Assembly: GCF_018780105.1 (NCBI RefSeq)
Contig: NZ_JADMKC010000018.1
Span: 222,160-286,159 of the forward strand
DNA length: 64,000 bases
From: Thiobacillus sp.
Lineage (GTDB): Bacteria > Pseudomonadota > Gammaproteobacteria > Burkholderiales > Thiobacillaceae
Direction of reading: 5' to 3'
The first letter of the stretch is position 1, and each line of letters starts with the position of its first letter. The position numbers and the translations under genes are program-made. Below the pieces are notes generated by a model. It made no database searches. It worked only from the letters and a program-made list of their open reading frames with translations, and was not told the origin of the DNA. Shown here in pieces: positions 28,208 to 40,591 of the stretch.

Positions 28208-29736
28208 ATGGCCTGACGATGCATTGGCCGATTCTGCCGGTGCTGCTGCCGCTGCTTGCCGGCATCGTGCTGCTGATGCTGCGCAATCGCAGCCTGACAT
28301 TGCAACGCGGCGTCAGCGTCGCCGCCACCCTGGCGCTGATTCCGCTGGCGATTGCGCTGATGCAGACCGCAGGCGATGGCACCCAGCTCGTCTACAAGCT
28401 GGGCAACTGGGATGCGCCGTTCGGCATCGTGCTGGTGGTCGACCGCCTTGCCGCCTGGATGCTCATGGCGACGGCGCTGGTGGCGCTGTTCGCCTTGCTG
28501 CACGCCAGCCAGGGCATCGATACCGAAGGGCGATATTTCCACGTGTTGTACCAGTTGCAGTTGTTCGGCCTGAACGGCGCATTCCTCACCGGCGACCTGT
28601 TCAACCTGTTCGTGTTTTTCGAAATCCTGCTGCTGGCCTCCTACGGCCTGCTGCTGCACGGCGGCGGCCGCCTGCGCGTCAAGGCCGGGCTGCATTTCGT
28701 GGTGATCAACCTGGCCGGCTCGACCCTGTTCCTGTTCGCCGTCGGCACGCTGTACGGCGTCACCGGCACGCTCAACATGGCCGACCTCACGGTCAAGCTG
28801 GCACGCACCCCGCCCGGAAATCTGGCGCTGGTCGAGACGGCGGGCCTGCTGCTGTTTGCCGTGTTCGCGCTGAAGGCGGCGCTGCTGCCCTTCCATCTGT
28901 GGCTGCCCGCGGCCTACGCGCACACCAGTGCGTCGGTGGCGGCCCTGTTCGCCATCATGACCAAGGTCGGCGCCTACAGCATCCTGCGCGTCTACAGCCT
29001 GATGTTCGGCGACGCTGCCGGCCCGGTCGCCCAACTGCTCGACGCCTGGCTGGCGCCGCTGGCGCTCGCCACGCTGACGCTCGGCATGCTCGGCGTGGTG
29101 GCCAGCACCTCGCTGCGGCAACAAACCGCCTACCTGGTGGTGGCCTCGATCGGCAGCCTGCTGCTGGCCTTTGGTCTCGGTACGCGCGACGCCATCGCCG
29201 CCGGCCTGTATTACCTGCCGCACTCAACCTTCGCCGCGGCGGCGCTGTTCCTGCTGGCCGATTCGATCAGCCGGGCGCGCGGCGAATTCGCCGACCGCTT
29301 CGAACCGGGCTTCGCCATGCCGGGCGCGCGCGTGCTGGGTGGCCTGTTTTTCGTGCTTGCCGTAGCGCTTGCGGGGCTGCCGCCGCTGTCGGGTTTTCTC
29401 GGCAAATTCATGCTGCTGAAGGCCGCGCTGGATTCGCCGCTGTTGCCCTGGGTGTGGGGGGTGGTGCTCGTCACCGGCCTGGTTGGCATGATCGCGCTCG
29501 CGCGCAGCGGCAGTCTGCTGTTCTACCGCACACTCGGCGCCAACGATGCGACACCCGCACCAACCGCACCAACCGCGCCGACCTGGGCCGCGCTGGCGCC
29601 CGTTGCCGGCCTGTTGTTGCTGCTCATCGGCATGGTGATCTGGGCGGGACCGTTGTCCGGCTACGCAAGCGCCACGGCGGCGCAACTGCTGCAACCCCAT
29701 CTCTACATCGGCGCAGTGCTGGGAACGACGCCATGA
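28204..29736 (+). CDS. mrpD: Mrp antiporter subunit D (NuoN/M-like)
   Basis: A 510-residue proton-translocating-type membrane subunit with about 14 helices. The conserved Glu in VFFEILLLASYGLLL and Lys/His in FALKAALLPFHLWLPAAYAH are present. It overlaps mrpC upstream and mrpE downstream by 4 bases each. An unusual APTAPTAPT run lies near residue 452 in a cytoplasmic loop. Confidence 0.94.
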   Translation: MNGLTMHWPILPVLLPLLAGIVLLMLRNRSLTLQRGVSVAATLALIPLAIALMQTAGDGTQLVYKLGNWDAPFGIVLVVDRLAAWMLMATALVALFALLHASQGIDTEGRYFHVLYQLQLFGLNGAFLTGDLFNLFVFFEILLLASYGLLLHGGGRLRVKAGLHFVVINLAGSTLFLFAVGTLYGVTGTLNMADLTVKLARTPPGNLALVETAGLLLFAVFALKAALLPFHLWLPAAYAHTSASVAALFAIMTKVGAYSILRVYSLMFGDAAGPVAQLLDAWLAPLALATLTLGMLGVVASTSLRQQTAYLVVASIGSLLLAFGLGTRDAIAAGLYYLPHSTFAAAALFLLADSISRARGEFADRFEPGFAMPGARVLGGLFFVLAVALAGLPPLSGFLGKFMLLKAALDSPLLPWVWGVVLVTGLVGMIALARSGSLLFYRTLGANDATPAPTAPTAPTWAALAPVAGLLLLLIGMVIWAGPLSGYASATAAQLLQPHLYIGAVLGTTP

Positions 29737-30236
29737 GACGCCTGCTGCCGCATCCCCTGCTGAGCCTCACCCTCGCCCTGCTGTGGCTGCTGCTGGTCAA
29801 CCAGCTTTCCGCCGGCCACGTCGTGCTGGGTGGGCTGCTCGGCTGGCTGATCCCTTTCGCCACCTCGGCTTTCTGGCTGGAGCCGGTGCGTATCCGCCAT
29901 CCGCTCACCCTGCTGCACTATCTCGGCATCCTGATTCTCGACATCGTGCACGGCAGCTTCCATGTCGCGTACCTGATTCTGCGGGGACCAGCCCGGCTGC
30001 GCCCGGTATTCGTCGAGGTGCCGCTGGCGCTCGAAACCCCGCTCGCCATCAGCCTGCTGGCCAATACCATTTCGCTGACTCCGGGCACGGTGTCGGCGCT
30101 GCTGAGCGGGGATCGCCGCACGCTGATCGTTCACGCACTGGATACCGATGACGGCGACGCGCTCGTCAGAAAAATCAAGCAGCGCTACGAGGCGCCGCTC
30201 AAGAAGATATTTGAAGAAGGAAACGACCGATGCTGA
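29733..30236 (+). CDS. mrpE: Mrp antiporter subunit E
   Basis: A 167-residue membrane protein starting MRRLLPHPLLSLTLALLWL. The LANTISLTPGTVSAL segment is the MrpE/MnhE signature. The ATG at 29733 overlaps the mrpD stop, and the 3' end overlaps mrpF by 7 bases. Confidence 0.92.
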   Translation: MRRLLPHPLLSLTLALLWLLLVNQLSAGHVVLGGLLGWLIPFATSAFWLEPVRIRHPLTLLHYLGILILDIVHGSFHVAYLILRGPARLRPVFVEVPLALETPLAISLLANTISLTPGTVSALLSGDRRTLIVHALDTDDGDALVRKIKQRYEAPLKKIFEEGNDRC

Positions 30237-30499
30237 GCACTGCCCTCCAGATCGCGTTTGCGCTGGTGAGCCTGGCTTTTCTGCTCAGCTTCTGGCGGCT
30301 GCTGAAAGGTCCCGACGCGCCCGATCGCATCCTCGCGCTCGACACGCTCTACGTGAACACCCTCGCGCTACTGGTGCTGCTCGGCATCCACCGCGGCAGC
30401 GCCCTCTATTTCGAGGCGGCGCTGCTGATCGCCATGATGGGCTTCGTCGGCACGGTGGCGCTCTGCAAGTATCTGCTGCGCGGCGACATCATCGAATGA
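30230..30499 (+). CDS. mrpF: Mrp antiporter subunit F
   Basis: An 89-residue protein with three helices. The segment LKGPDAPDRILALDTLYVN is the MrpF signature. It overlaps mrpE and is followed 13 bases later by mrpG. Confidence 0.92.
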   Translation: MLSTALQIAFALVSLAFLLSFWRLLKGPDAPDRILALDTLYVNTLALLVLLGIHRGSALYFEAALLIAMMGFVGTVALCKYLLRGDIIE

Positions 30500-30512
30500 G
30501 GCCCGGGCAATC

Positions 30513-30863
30513 ATGACCGAGATCCTGCTTTCCCTGCTGATCCTTGCCGGCGCGATGTTCACCTTCATCGGTTCGCTCGGCCTGGCCCGCTTGCGCGATT
30601 TCTACACGCGCCTGCACGGCCCCACCAAGGCCACCACGCTGGGGCTCGGCTGCCTGCTGATCGCCTCCGCCGTGTATTTCAGCGTGCACGAAGCAGGCAT
30701 CAGCCTGCACGAGGTGCTGGTCAGCCTGTTCCTGTTCATCACCGCACCGGTCAGTGCGCACCTGCTCGCCAAGGCCGCACTACACCTCAAGCTCAAGTCG
30801 CTTGTCCCGACGCCGGCGCCGGACAACGACAGCCCGGCCCCTGAGCGCAACCGCGCTGATTAG
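30513..30863 (+). CDS. mrpG: Mrp antiporter subunit G
   Basis: A 116-residue protein with three helices; LARLRDFYTRLHGPTKATTLG is the family signature. The charged Pro-rich tail after about residue 95 is variable in the family. It ends the mrp operon, 6 bases from the convergent peroxiredoxin gene; no terminator was seen between them. Confidence 0.92.
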   Translation: MTEILLSLLILAGAMFTFIGSLGLARLRDFYTRLHGPTKATTLGLGCLLIASAVYFSVHEAGISLHEVLVSLFLFITAPVSAHLLAKAALHLKLKSLVPTPAPDNDSPAPERNRAD

Positions 30864-30869
30864 TCGGCC

Positions 30870-31325
30870 TTAAAGCGTTTGCACGAAGGCCAACACTTCC
30901 GCCGCGTGTCCCGGCGCTTTGAGGCCGCGCCAGCTTTTCACCTGCTTGCCCTCCGCATCGAACACGAAGGTGCTGCGCTCGACACCGCGCACCTGCTTGC
31001 CGTACATGTTCTTCAACTTCATCACGCCGAACAGCTCGCAGGCCTTTTCCTCGGTATCGGCCAGCAACTCGAAGGGGAATTCGAACTTGGCCTTGAATTT
31101 TTCGTGCGAAGCCAGGCTGTCGCGCGAAACGCCGACGACCGTGGTGTTGGCCTTGGCGAAGTCGGCATGCAGGTCGCGAAACTCCTGGCCTTCCAGCGTG
31201 CAGCCTGGGGTGTCGTCCTTGGGGTAGAAGTAGACGACGACGTTGCGACCGCGCTGTGCGGACAGTTTGAAGGCGGTATTGCCGGTTGCCGGCAATTCGA
31301 AATCGGAGATAACGGGGTCGCTCAT
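30870..31325 (-). CDS. bcp: Peroxiredoxin of the BCP/PrxQ family
   Basis: A 151-residue thiol peroxidase starting MSDPVISDFELPATG; residues upstream in the same frame are dropped because they overlap the spacer and have no family match. The peroxidatic Cys is in DDTPGCTLEG (Cys42). The position five residues later, which holds the resolving Cys in E. coli BCP, is not Cys; Cys96 in EEKACELFGV may take that role. It lies in a trxB-smr-bcp gene run, which places its likely reductant system beside it. Confidence 0.9.
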   Translation of the reverse strand: MSDPVISDFELPATGNTAFKLSAQRGRNVVVYFYPKDDTPGCTLEGQEFRDLHADFAKANTTVVGVSRDSLASHEKFKAKFEFPFELLADTEEKACELFGVMKLKNMYGKQVRGVERSTFVFDAEGKQVKSWRGLKAPGHAAEVLAFVQTL

Positions 31326-31347
31326 GGCGTGCCTTTTCTGGATGAAT

Positions 31348-32028
31348 TTAACGGGTGGAGGATTTGAGCAGGACGACGACCGCACCGGCGCCGCCATCGA
31401 CGGTGCGTGCCTGACAGAACGCGAGCACGTCCTCGCGCTGCATCAGCCAGTGGCGCACCTTGTTTTTCAGTACGGGCAGACGGTTTTTCGAGCCGTGGCC
31501 CTTGCCGTGGATGATGCGCACGCAGCGCCGGTCTTCGAGCATGCAGCGGTTGAGGAACTCCGCCAGCGCCACGCGCGCCTCGTCGCCGCTGTGGCCGTGC
31601 AGGTCGAGCTCGGCCTTGATGACCCAGCCGCCGCGCCGCAGTTTGCGCATCGCGGCGGTGGGGATGCCGGGGCGCGCAAAAAACAGCTCCTCGCCGGTGG
31701 CTACGGCGGCATCCCAGTCCCACGGATCGGCCAGCGCGTCGACCAGGACTTGCCGCTCGTCGGCCTGTCTCTGGTGGGCGACCGGCTTGGGCAGCGGGTG
31801 CCTGATCTCGGCGCGATCGGAAGGGGGCAAGGGAACCGCATCGGCGACAGCACGGCGAAACAGCATGGCGCCATCCGCCGGAGCTTTGGGTTTATGCGGT
31901 GCCTGCTGACGCGCTTTCGGCGCGGCGGCCTGCTCGTGCAGCTCGTGCAGCTCGTGCAGCTCGCGGCGCACGCGTGCCAGCGCCTCGAACGAGGCGGCGG
32001 CAAGGGAACTGCCGCTGGCGCGCTTCAT
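31348..32028 (-). CDS. Smr-domain protein
   Basis: A 226-residue protein with a C-terminal Smr (MutS2-related) nuclease-like domain: AELDLHGHSGDEAR near residue 132 and RIIHGKGHGSKN near residue 170. The N-terminal 90 residues are charged and contain a repeated HEL unit (HELHELHE) encoded by a 9-base tandem repeat. The substrate is not known; Smr proteins have DNA or RNA nicking or ribosome-rescue roles in others. Same strand and close to trxB and bcp. Confidence 0.85.
   Translation of the reverse strand: MKRASGSSLAAASFEALARVRRELHELHELHEQAAAPKARQQAPHKPKAPADGAMLFRRAVADAVPLPPSDRAEIRHPLPKPVAHQRQADERQVLVDALADPWDWDAAVATGEELFFARPGIPTAAMRKLRRGGWVIKAELDLHGHSGDEARVALAEFLNRCMLEDRRCVRIIHGKGHGSKNRLPVLKNKVRHWLMQREDVLAFCQARTVDGGAGAVVVLLKSSTR
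31932..31963. repeat. 9-base tandem repeat inside the Smr gene
   Basis: About 3.5 copies of GCTCGTGCA on the plus strand, encoding His-Glu-Leu units on the minus strand. The unit length is a multiple of three, so copy-number change would add or remove residues without a frameshift. Confidence 0.8.
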
Positions 32029-32058
32029 CCTGCAATGCCCGCTGCCGGCGTGCCGTGA

Positions 32059-33051
<993 letters not shown>

Positions 33052-33120
33052 CTAACCAATCTTGGCAACGGCATTTCCATGCTGCCTGTCGGGGTTGCCC
33101 GCCCGGCAGGCCGCCCCGTT

Positions 33121-33126
33121 TATAAT
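33121..33126 (+). promoter_or_regulatory. Consensus -10 box upstream of ftsK
   Basis: TATAAT matches the sigma-70 -10 consensus and lies about 50 bases before the ftsK start. The best -35-like hexamer (TTGCCC, 33095-33100) is 20 bases away, which is too far for an ideal promoter. Confidence 0.5.
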
Positions 33127-33174
33127 CGGGCGCACATTTGCCCATTTCAAGTACCCCAAGTACCCCACGTATCC

Positions 33175-35444
<2,270 letters not shown>

Positions 35445-35448
<4 letters not shown>

Positions 35449-36146
35449 AGTTTTACGCATTGATACCCGCTGCGGGCAGCGGCTCGCGCATGGGCGGGAG
35501 CATTGAAAAGCAGTACATGTCACTCAATTCGGTTCCGATGATCGCGCACGCCATGATGGTACTGGCACGCGAGCCCCGCATTACCAAGCTGTTTGTCGTG
35601 CTCTCACCTACCGACAAGCGCTGGAACAACTACGCGTGGCAAGGCTGGGAAGAACGCATCGAAGTGCTGCGCTGCGGCGGCGCTACCCGCGCCGAAACGG
35701 TGCTGAACGGCCTCGATGCCATCGCCCAAGTCTGCGCTGCCGACGACTGGGTACTGGTGCACGATGCCGCGCGTCCCTGCCTGCCGGACGAATTGCTGGG
35801 CAAGCTGCTGGATGAAGTCGCCGACGACCCGGTCGGCGGCCTGCTCGCGGTGCCGGTGGCCGACACCCTGAAACGTGCTGCAGCCGACACGCGCTCCGGT
35901 GCACGCGCCGAAGCCACCGTTCCGCGCGCGGGGCTATGGCAGGCGCAGACGCCGCAAATGTTCCGCCACGGCAAATTGACCGAAGCGCTACGCGCCGCCG
36001 GCGGCGACATGACAGACGAGGCCTCGGCCATTGAGCAACTCGGCCTGCAGCCGCTCCTGATCGAGTCCGACAGCCGCAACCTCAAGGTCACCTACCCGCA
36101 GGATCTGGAACTGGCGGGCCTGATTCTGGGGAAGCTGAATGAGTGA
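35445..36146 (+). CDS. ispD: 2-C-methyl-D-erythritol 4-phosphate cytidylyltransferase
   Basis: A 233-residue MEP-pathway enzyme that transfers CMP to methylerythritol phosphate. The nucleotide-binding loop [17 protein letters not shown] and the VHDAARPC motif are present. The TTG start at 35445 is fixed by a GGAGGTG ribosome site at 35434-35440 and the overlap with the ftsK stop. It overlaps ispF. Confidence 0.95.
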
Positions 36147-36621
36147 CCTCCGCATCGGCCACGGCTTCGACGTCCATGCCCTGGTTGAAAACCGCAAGCT
36201 CATCGTCGGCGGCGTCGAGATTCCCTACGACCGCGGCCTTGCCGGACATTCCGACGCCGACGTGCTGCTGCATGCGATTTGCGATGCGCTGCTCGGTGCA
36301 GCAGGTCTCGGCGACATCGGCCGCCATTTCCCCGATACCAGTGCCGAATTCAAGGGCATCGACAGCCGCATCCTGCTGCGCCGCGTGACCGAACAACTCC
36401 AACAGCGCCGCTGGCGTGTCGGCAACGTCGACGCCACGATCATTGCCCAGGCGCCCAAAATGGCGTCGCATATCGCACGCATGACCGCGCACATCGCCGA
36501 CGATCTCGGCGTTGCCATCGACCGCGTCAACGTCAAGGCCACCACCACTGAAAAGCTCGGCTTCACCGGGCGCGGCGAAGGCATCGCCGCCGAAGCGGTG
36601 TGCCTGATCGAGCGTGACTGA
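36139..36621 (+). CDS. ispF: 2-C-methyl-D-erythritol 2,4-cyclodiphosphate synthase
   Basis: A 160-residue MEP-pathway enzyme acting two steps after IspD. Metal ligands lie in RIGHGFDVH near the N-terminus and in [17 protein letters not shown]; the [10 protein letters not shown] segment also matches. The 5' end overlaps ispD and the 3' end overlaps thpR by 8 bases. Confidence 0.96.
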   Translation: MSDLRIGHGFDVHALVENRKLIVGGVEIPYDRGLAGHSDADVLLHAICDALLGAAGLGDIGRHFPDTSAEFKGIDSRILLRRVTEQLQQRRWRVGNVDATIIAQAPKMASHIARMTAHIADDLGVAIDRVNVKATTTEKLGFTGRGEGIAAEAVCLIERD

Positions 36622-37192
36622 ATCCGGGCTGGCTGAAACCGGCCTGATTGAATCGGGCCCGGCCAAGCCTGCGACGCGACGACTATTCTTTGCCCTGTGG
36701 CCGGACGACGCCACCCGCAACGCACTTAACCGGACCGGCAAGTGGCTGCACCAACATTGGGGTGGCCGCCGCATGCGCGCCGACACGCTACATCTCACCC
36801 TGGTCTTCCTTGGCGAGCTTCCTGCCGCACAGATCGACGCCTTGCTGCAAAGCATCCAGGACATTCCCATCGGCGCGTTCGAACTCAACCTCGATCAAAC
36901 CGGCCACTGGCCGCACAACCGGATTGGCTGGCTGGGCTTGAGCCAGCCCTCGCAAACGCTTGAAAGCCTAGTGCGGGCCCTGCGCGATCAATTACGCACG
37001 CTGGACATCCCTTTCGACGCCCGCCCGCACACCCCGCATATCACCCTGCTGCGCAAGGCGCCGGGCGGTGCGGCACCTGAATGTCTGCCGGTTAACTGGG
37101 GGGTCGATCGGTTTGTGCTGGTGGCGTCAAATCCGCAAGCGGATGGCGCACATTACGATGTGCTGCAGACGTGGCGTCTCGCGACGCAATAG
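36614..37192 (+). CDS. thpR: RNA 2',3'-cyclic phosphodiesterase (2H family)
   Basis: A 192-residue 2H phosphoesterase with both catalytic HxT motifs, [10 protein letters not shown] near residue 59 and PHITLLRK near residue 138. The N-terminal 20 residues, with a repeated ESG/ETG pattern, precede the normal family start RRLFFALWP. The GTG at 36614 overlaps the ispF stop. Confidence 0.88.
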   Translation: MTESGLAETGLIESGPAKPATRRLFFALWPDDATRNALNRTGKWLHQHWGGRRMRADTLHLTLVFLGELPAAQIDALLQSIQDIPIGAFELNLDQTGHWPHNRIGWLGLSQPSQTLESLVRALRDQLRTLDIPFDARPHTPHITLLRKAPGGAAPECLPVNWGVDRFVLVASNPQADGAHYDVLQTWRLATQ

Positions 37193-37215
37193 CGCAGAAC
37201 GCATAACCTGGGCAA

Positions 37216-39699
37216 TTATTGAACCTGGGCCAGTGCCAGCTGAGGCGCCCGGCTCAGCGCTTCACACTTCTCCGACCAGTTCCCGACCGCACCGGGACGC
37301 CCAAAGAAATAACCCTGCGCGTAATCGATGCCGATTGTGCGCAACACTTCGGCCGTTTCCTCGTTCTCCACCCACTCGGCCACCGTTTTCACGCCCATGA
37401 TGCGACTCACTTCGCGGATCGCTTCGACCATCGCCCGGTCGACCGGGTCGCTGACGATATCCATGATGAAACTGCCATCAATTTTCAGATAATCAACCGG
37501 CAGACTCTTGAGGTAGGCAAAGGAACTCAGGCCGCTGCCAAAATCATCCAGCGCAAACTTGCACCCCATATTACGCAGTTCATTGACCAGGCTGATCGCC
37601 ATGTGCAGGTTGCGGATCGCCACGGTCTCGGTGATTTCGAAGCAGACCCGTTCCCATGGCATGCCTGTGCTGGCCTGAATATCGCGCACAAACTCGATCA
37701 GACTGCTGTCGTTCAGGGAGGCGCCCGACAGGTTGATCGCGACCACATCCTGGCAGCATTCTGTCGCGCTACGCGCTGCAATATCGGAAAACGTCCTGAA
37801 AGTACGCTCGATGACCCAGCGGTCGATACGCGGCATCAAACCATAACGCTCAGCCGCCGACATGAATGCACCGGGGCCGATATAGCCTCCATCTGCTGCG
37901 CGCAAACGCAACAACACCTCCCAATGGCGATGCGAATCGCCCGCCGCCAGGGCCACAATCGGCTGCACAAAAATCTCGAAGCGATCCTCGTCCAGCGCAC
38001 GCACAAGATCGGTCGCCCAATGCATTTCACCATACTGGTGCGCCAGTGCATCGTCTGAAGCTTCATACACATGAACCCGGTTGCGCCCGGCTTCCTTGGC
38101 GGCATAACACGCCAGATCGGCGGCGCTGAGCAAGGCTGCAAGATCAGTCACGCCCGGCTCGACCGGCACCACTCCGATGCTGACGCCGATCTGGAACACC
38201 TTGTCGCCCCAGGCAAAACGAAACTCTTCTACGCTGCGCCGCAGCTTGTCGGCGATCTTGATCGCCTGGTCGAGCGAACAGCGCCGGAGCAACACGCCAA
38301 ACTCATCGCCGCCGAGGCGGGCAAGGATATCGTCGCTACGCAAGTCGTCGCGCAGGATGACGCCCAACTGCCGCAACAACTCGTCGCCGGCAACGTGGCC
38401 GCAGGTGTCGTTGACGATCTTGAACTGGTCGAGGTCAAGGTAGAACAGGGCATGGTTGGCATAGCCTCCGTCCACCTCGTCGATCAAACGCCTCACCTGG
38501 CTCTCGAAGCTATGGCGGTTGAACAGCCCGGTCAGACTGTCCCGGCTGGCCTGGACTGTCAGACGCCGCGTCAGTTCGCGCGCATGGCGCGCATCCTGCA
38601 ATGCCACCACGCACCCCATGATCTCGCCCCGGCCGTTGCGCATCGGCGCGGCGGTTCCCGATACGGGAATCTCAGCGCCGATGTGGTTGACGAATAATTC
38701 GCTGCCCGAGTGCAACACCACGATCTGCCCATCGAGCAGGCAACACCGCACCGGGTCCGCGATCGCCAGCCGCGTCAGTTCGTCGATGAATTTGCCCAAT
38801 TCGTGCAGCGGCCTGTCCCGGGCGGCCAGGATCGAACAAGCTATCAACTCTTCCGCCACCGGATTCATGAACTGCACGCAGCCGTCCGCGTCGGTCGCGA
38901 TCACCGCGTCGGTAATCGAATGCAGCATCACCTCGACGCGGTTTTTCTCCTGCGACAAGGCCATCTCGGAACGATTCGCGGCATCCAGCGCCTGATTGAT
39001 GAAACCGGCCAGAAAGCCGAATTCATCGGCCCCTTGAACATCGAACCGCGCCGATTTGTCGCCAGCAGCAAAATTTTGCGCAGTGCCGACCATGCGCAGA
39101 AACGGCCGCGACAGCATGCGATGCAGAATCGCCTGCAAAATCAGGCCAAACACCATGGCCACCAGCCCCGTGAATAACAGTACATGCTTGCGCTGCTCAC
39201 TCAGGAAAACAGAATGCGCCGGCACATAGGCCTGCATGCGCAAAATCTCATACGTGCCATCCGGCTTGTGTACGGGCATGGCTTGCATATAGGTCGCCTG
39301 CGCCATATCGGGCTTGCCGGCTCGCCACACGCCCGCCGGGCCAGCTACTTCCAGCGCACTGAAGCCATAACGGCGACGCATCTGTTCCAGGATTGCCGGT
39401 GGTTTCGCGCCCCCGGCCGGACGCGGTTCGGGCCGGCTCTCGAGCTGCGCCTGCAGGGTAAGCGCTGCCTCGGCGAGATACGCGGACTGTGCATCTTCCA
39501 AATCCGCTTCCCAGGCCTGAATCGTCACCAGCACGATCAACAGCCCCGCCAGCACCATGCCCCAGAAAACGATCCCCGTGATGCGTGCAGGCAGTCCGCC
39601 GTGAACGGACAATTGCTCTCCGCTGACGACTGGTTCAGGCTTGGCGGTTTGACTCAACGCCGACACCCGGCGAAGCGCAAGCCCAACAGCACGGGGCAC
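37216..39699 (-). CDS. Membrane sensor with HAMP-PAS-GGDEF-EAL domains (c-di-GMP turnover)
   Basis: An 827-residue protein. TM1 lies near residues 38-60, then a periplasmic domain (about 62-175), TM2, HAMP, PAS (about 250-370), GGDEF (about 380-540) and EAL. GGDEF is intact, with inhibitory-site RSDD five residues before it. EAL reads EVLLRLR, but the other catalytic residues (NLS, ETET, LDDFG, K in YLKIDG, VAEWVE, AQGYFFG) are present, so both activities are possible. The GTG at 39699 and a GTG at 39666 are both candidate starts; each overlaps the end of the next upstream gene. Confidence 0.9.
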   Translation of the reverse strand: MPRAVGLALRRVSALSQTAKPEPVVSGEQLSVHGGLPARITGIVFWGMVLAGLLIVLVTIQAWEADLEDAQSAYLAEAALTLQAQLESRPEPRPAGGAKPPAILEQMRRRYGFSALEVAGPAGVWRAGKPDMAQATYMQAMPVHKPDGTYEILRMQAYVPAHSVFLSEQRKHVLLFTGLVAMVFGLILQAILHRMLSRPFLRMVGTAQNFAAGDKSARFDVQGADEFGFLAGFINQALDAANRSEMALSQEKNRVEVMLHSITDAVIATDADGCVQFMNPVAEELIACSILAARDRPLHELGKFIDELTRLAIADPVRCCLLDGQIVVLHSGSELFVNHIGAEIPVSGTAAPMRNGRGEIMGCVVALQDARHARELTRRLTVQASRDSLTGLFNRHSFESQVRRLIDEVDGGYANHALFYLDLDQFKIVNDTCGHVAGDELLRQLGVILRDDLRSDDILARLGGDEFGVLLRRCSLDQAIKIADKLRRSVEEFRFAWGDKVFQIGVSIGVVPVEPGVTDLAALLSAADLACYAAKEAGRNRVHVYEASDDALAHQYGEMHWATDLVRALDEDRFEIFVQPIVALAAGDSHRHWEVLLRLRAADGGYIGPGAFMSAAERYGLMPRIDRWVIERTFRTFSDIAARSATECCQDVVAINLSGASLNDSSLIEFVRDIQASTGMPWERVCFEITETVAIRNLHMAISLVNELRNMGCKFALDDFGSGLSSFAYLKSLPVDYLKIDGSFIMDIVSDPVDRAMVEAIREVSRIMGVKTVAEWVENEETAEVLRTIGIDYAQGYFFGRPGAVGNWSEKCEALSRAPQLALAQVQ

Positions 39700-40034
39700 A
39701 TGCCGCTTACCCCTGCCCCAAAAATGGCAAAGCCCATGAACCAGGGCAAAAACCAGGCAATTTCATTGAAAAGCACTGCACTCAGCAGCAGCATGGCTCC
39801 GACCACCAGGCGCCAGGCCCGTTCTGCGTTCAATGGCCATTTGAAATCGAAGGATTCCATCGGCGGCACATCGGGTTGCTGCGTAAATTGGCCCACCAAT
39901 AAAGGAATGCGCCAATTCGTGATGCCTTCGGCAAACAGCAAGCCGATCAATCCATACATGGCATAGGTCAAATCGAAATACAGAATAACCAGAATGGCCA
40001 GGCCCAATATCAGCCGATAGTTGCGATCAGTCAT
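39654..40034 (-). CDS. YgaP/DUF2892-type small membrane protein
   Basis: A 126-residue protein with about three hydrophobic helices, starting MTDRNYRLILGLAILVILYF. The C-terminal GVSGMCPVLLGL segment resembles the CP motif of the YgaP-like/DUF2892 family. Function unknown; such domains often sit beside sulfurtransferases, but none is encoded here. The start is set by an ATG at 40034; residues upstream in frame are not family-like. It overlaps the sensor gene downstream, so the two may be cotranscribed. Confidence 0.7.
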   Translation of the reverse strand: MTDRNYRLILGLAILVILYFDLTYAMYGLIGLLFAEGITNWRIPLLVGQFTQQPDVPPMESFDFKWPLNAERAWRLVVGAMLLLSAVLFNEIAWFLPWFMGFAIFGAGVSGMCPVLLGLRFAGCRR

Positions 40035-40250
40035 GCAAACACCCTCATCCTTCTTGCCCAGTGAAAAGCAAATCACTGGCTCAAAATATTTATGACGCAC
40101 CCGCCCAGCCATCCAGGCTATCGAAGGCCGCCCCGGCGGCACCTCATTGCCGCATGTTTACCGATAACGGAAAATAAACGTAGCTTCTTGACTGCCCTGT
40201 CCTGCTTTCGCGGCATGAACAAGTTTTTAGGCCGGAGCGGGTAATTAGGC

Positions 40251-40279
40251 TTGACCAACCGCGCACCCATCCCTAGAAT
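40251..40279 (+). promoter_or_regulatory. Sigma-70 promoter of tRNA-Asn
   Basis: TTGACC (40251-40256), a 17-base spacer, and TAGAAT (40274-40279), followed by a GC-rich discriminator (GCGCGC) as in stringently controlled stable-RNA promoters. The tRNA begins 14 bases after the -10 box. Confidence 0.75.
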
Positions 40280-40292
40280 GCGCGCTTTCCAT

Positions 40293-40368
40293 TCCCTGAT
40301 AGCTCAGTCGGTAGAGCGACGGACTGTTAATCCGCAGGTCCCTGGTTCGAGTCCAGGTCGGGGAGCCA
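40293..40368 (+). tRNA. tRNA-Asn (anticodon GTT)
   Basis: A 76-base tRNA with encoded CCA. The acceptor arms TCCCTGA and TCGGGGA pair fully with one G-T wobble. The D-loop AGCTCAGTCGGTAGAGC and T-loop GGTTCGAGTCC are canonical. The anticodon GTT is at 40326-40328 in loop CTGTTAA. Confidence 0.97.
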
Positions 40369-40386
40369 GAACACAGCAGTAAATCA

Positions 40387-40418
40387 ATGGGTTGTCGCTT
40401 AGGTGGCAGCCCATTTTT
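40387..40418 (+). terminator. Rho-independent terminator after tRNA-Asn
   Basis: Stem ATGGGTTGTC (40387-40396) with GGCAGCCCAT (40405-40414), ten pairs including G-T wobbles, an 8-base loop and a run of T residues to 40418. Confidence 0.8.
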
Positions 40419-40420
40419 CA

Positions 40421-40506
40421 TTCTTGTGGGCCCAAAGGCATGCCCAAAGCACCATGCAAACGCAGCTTTCGCGTCGCAGTTGGGTTGCGGATAACGCCCA
40501 CAAGAA
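40421..40506 (+). repeat. Perfect 11-base inverted repeat in the leader of the J-domain-like gene
   Basis: TTCTTGTGGGC (40421-40431) and GCCCACAAGAA (40496-40506) are perfect complements 64 bases apart. Together they could close a long multi-branched RNA stem ahead of the next gene, or mark an old integration boundary behind the tRNA. No known riboswitch was recognised. Confidence 0.55.
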
Positions 40507-40591
40507 AACACGCCCGGACATCCTCATCGGTTCCCTCAGGCGGGCCGGGGCGATCCCCGTGGGCTTTCAGCAATAGTAAGGAGCAACACCA

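Noticed and set aside
37216-39699. The EAL domain of the sensor as inactive because it reads EVL
   Set aside because: Only the middle Ala is changed; the metal-binding and catalytic Glu, Asp, Lys and Gln residues further on are all present.
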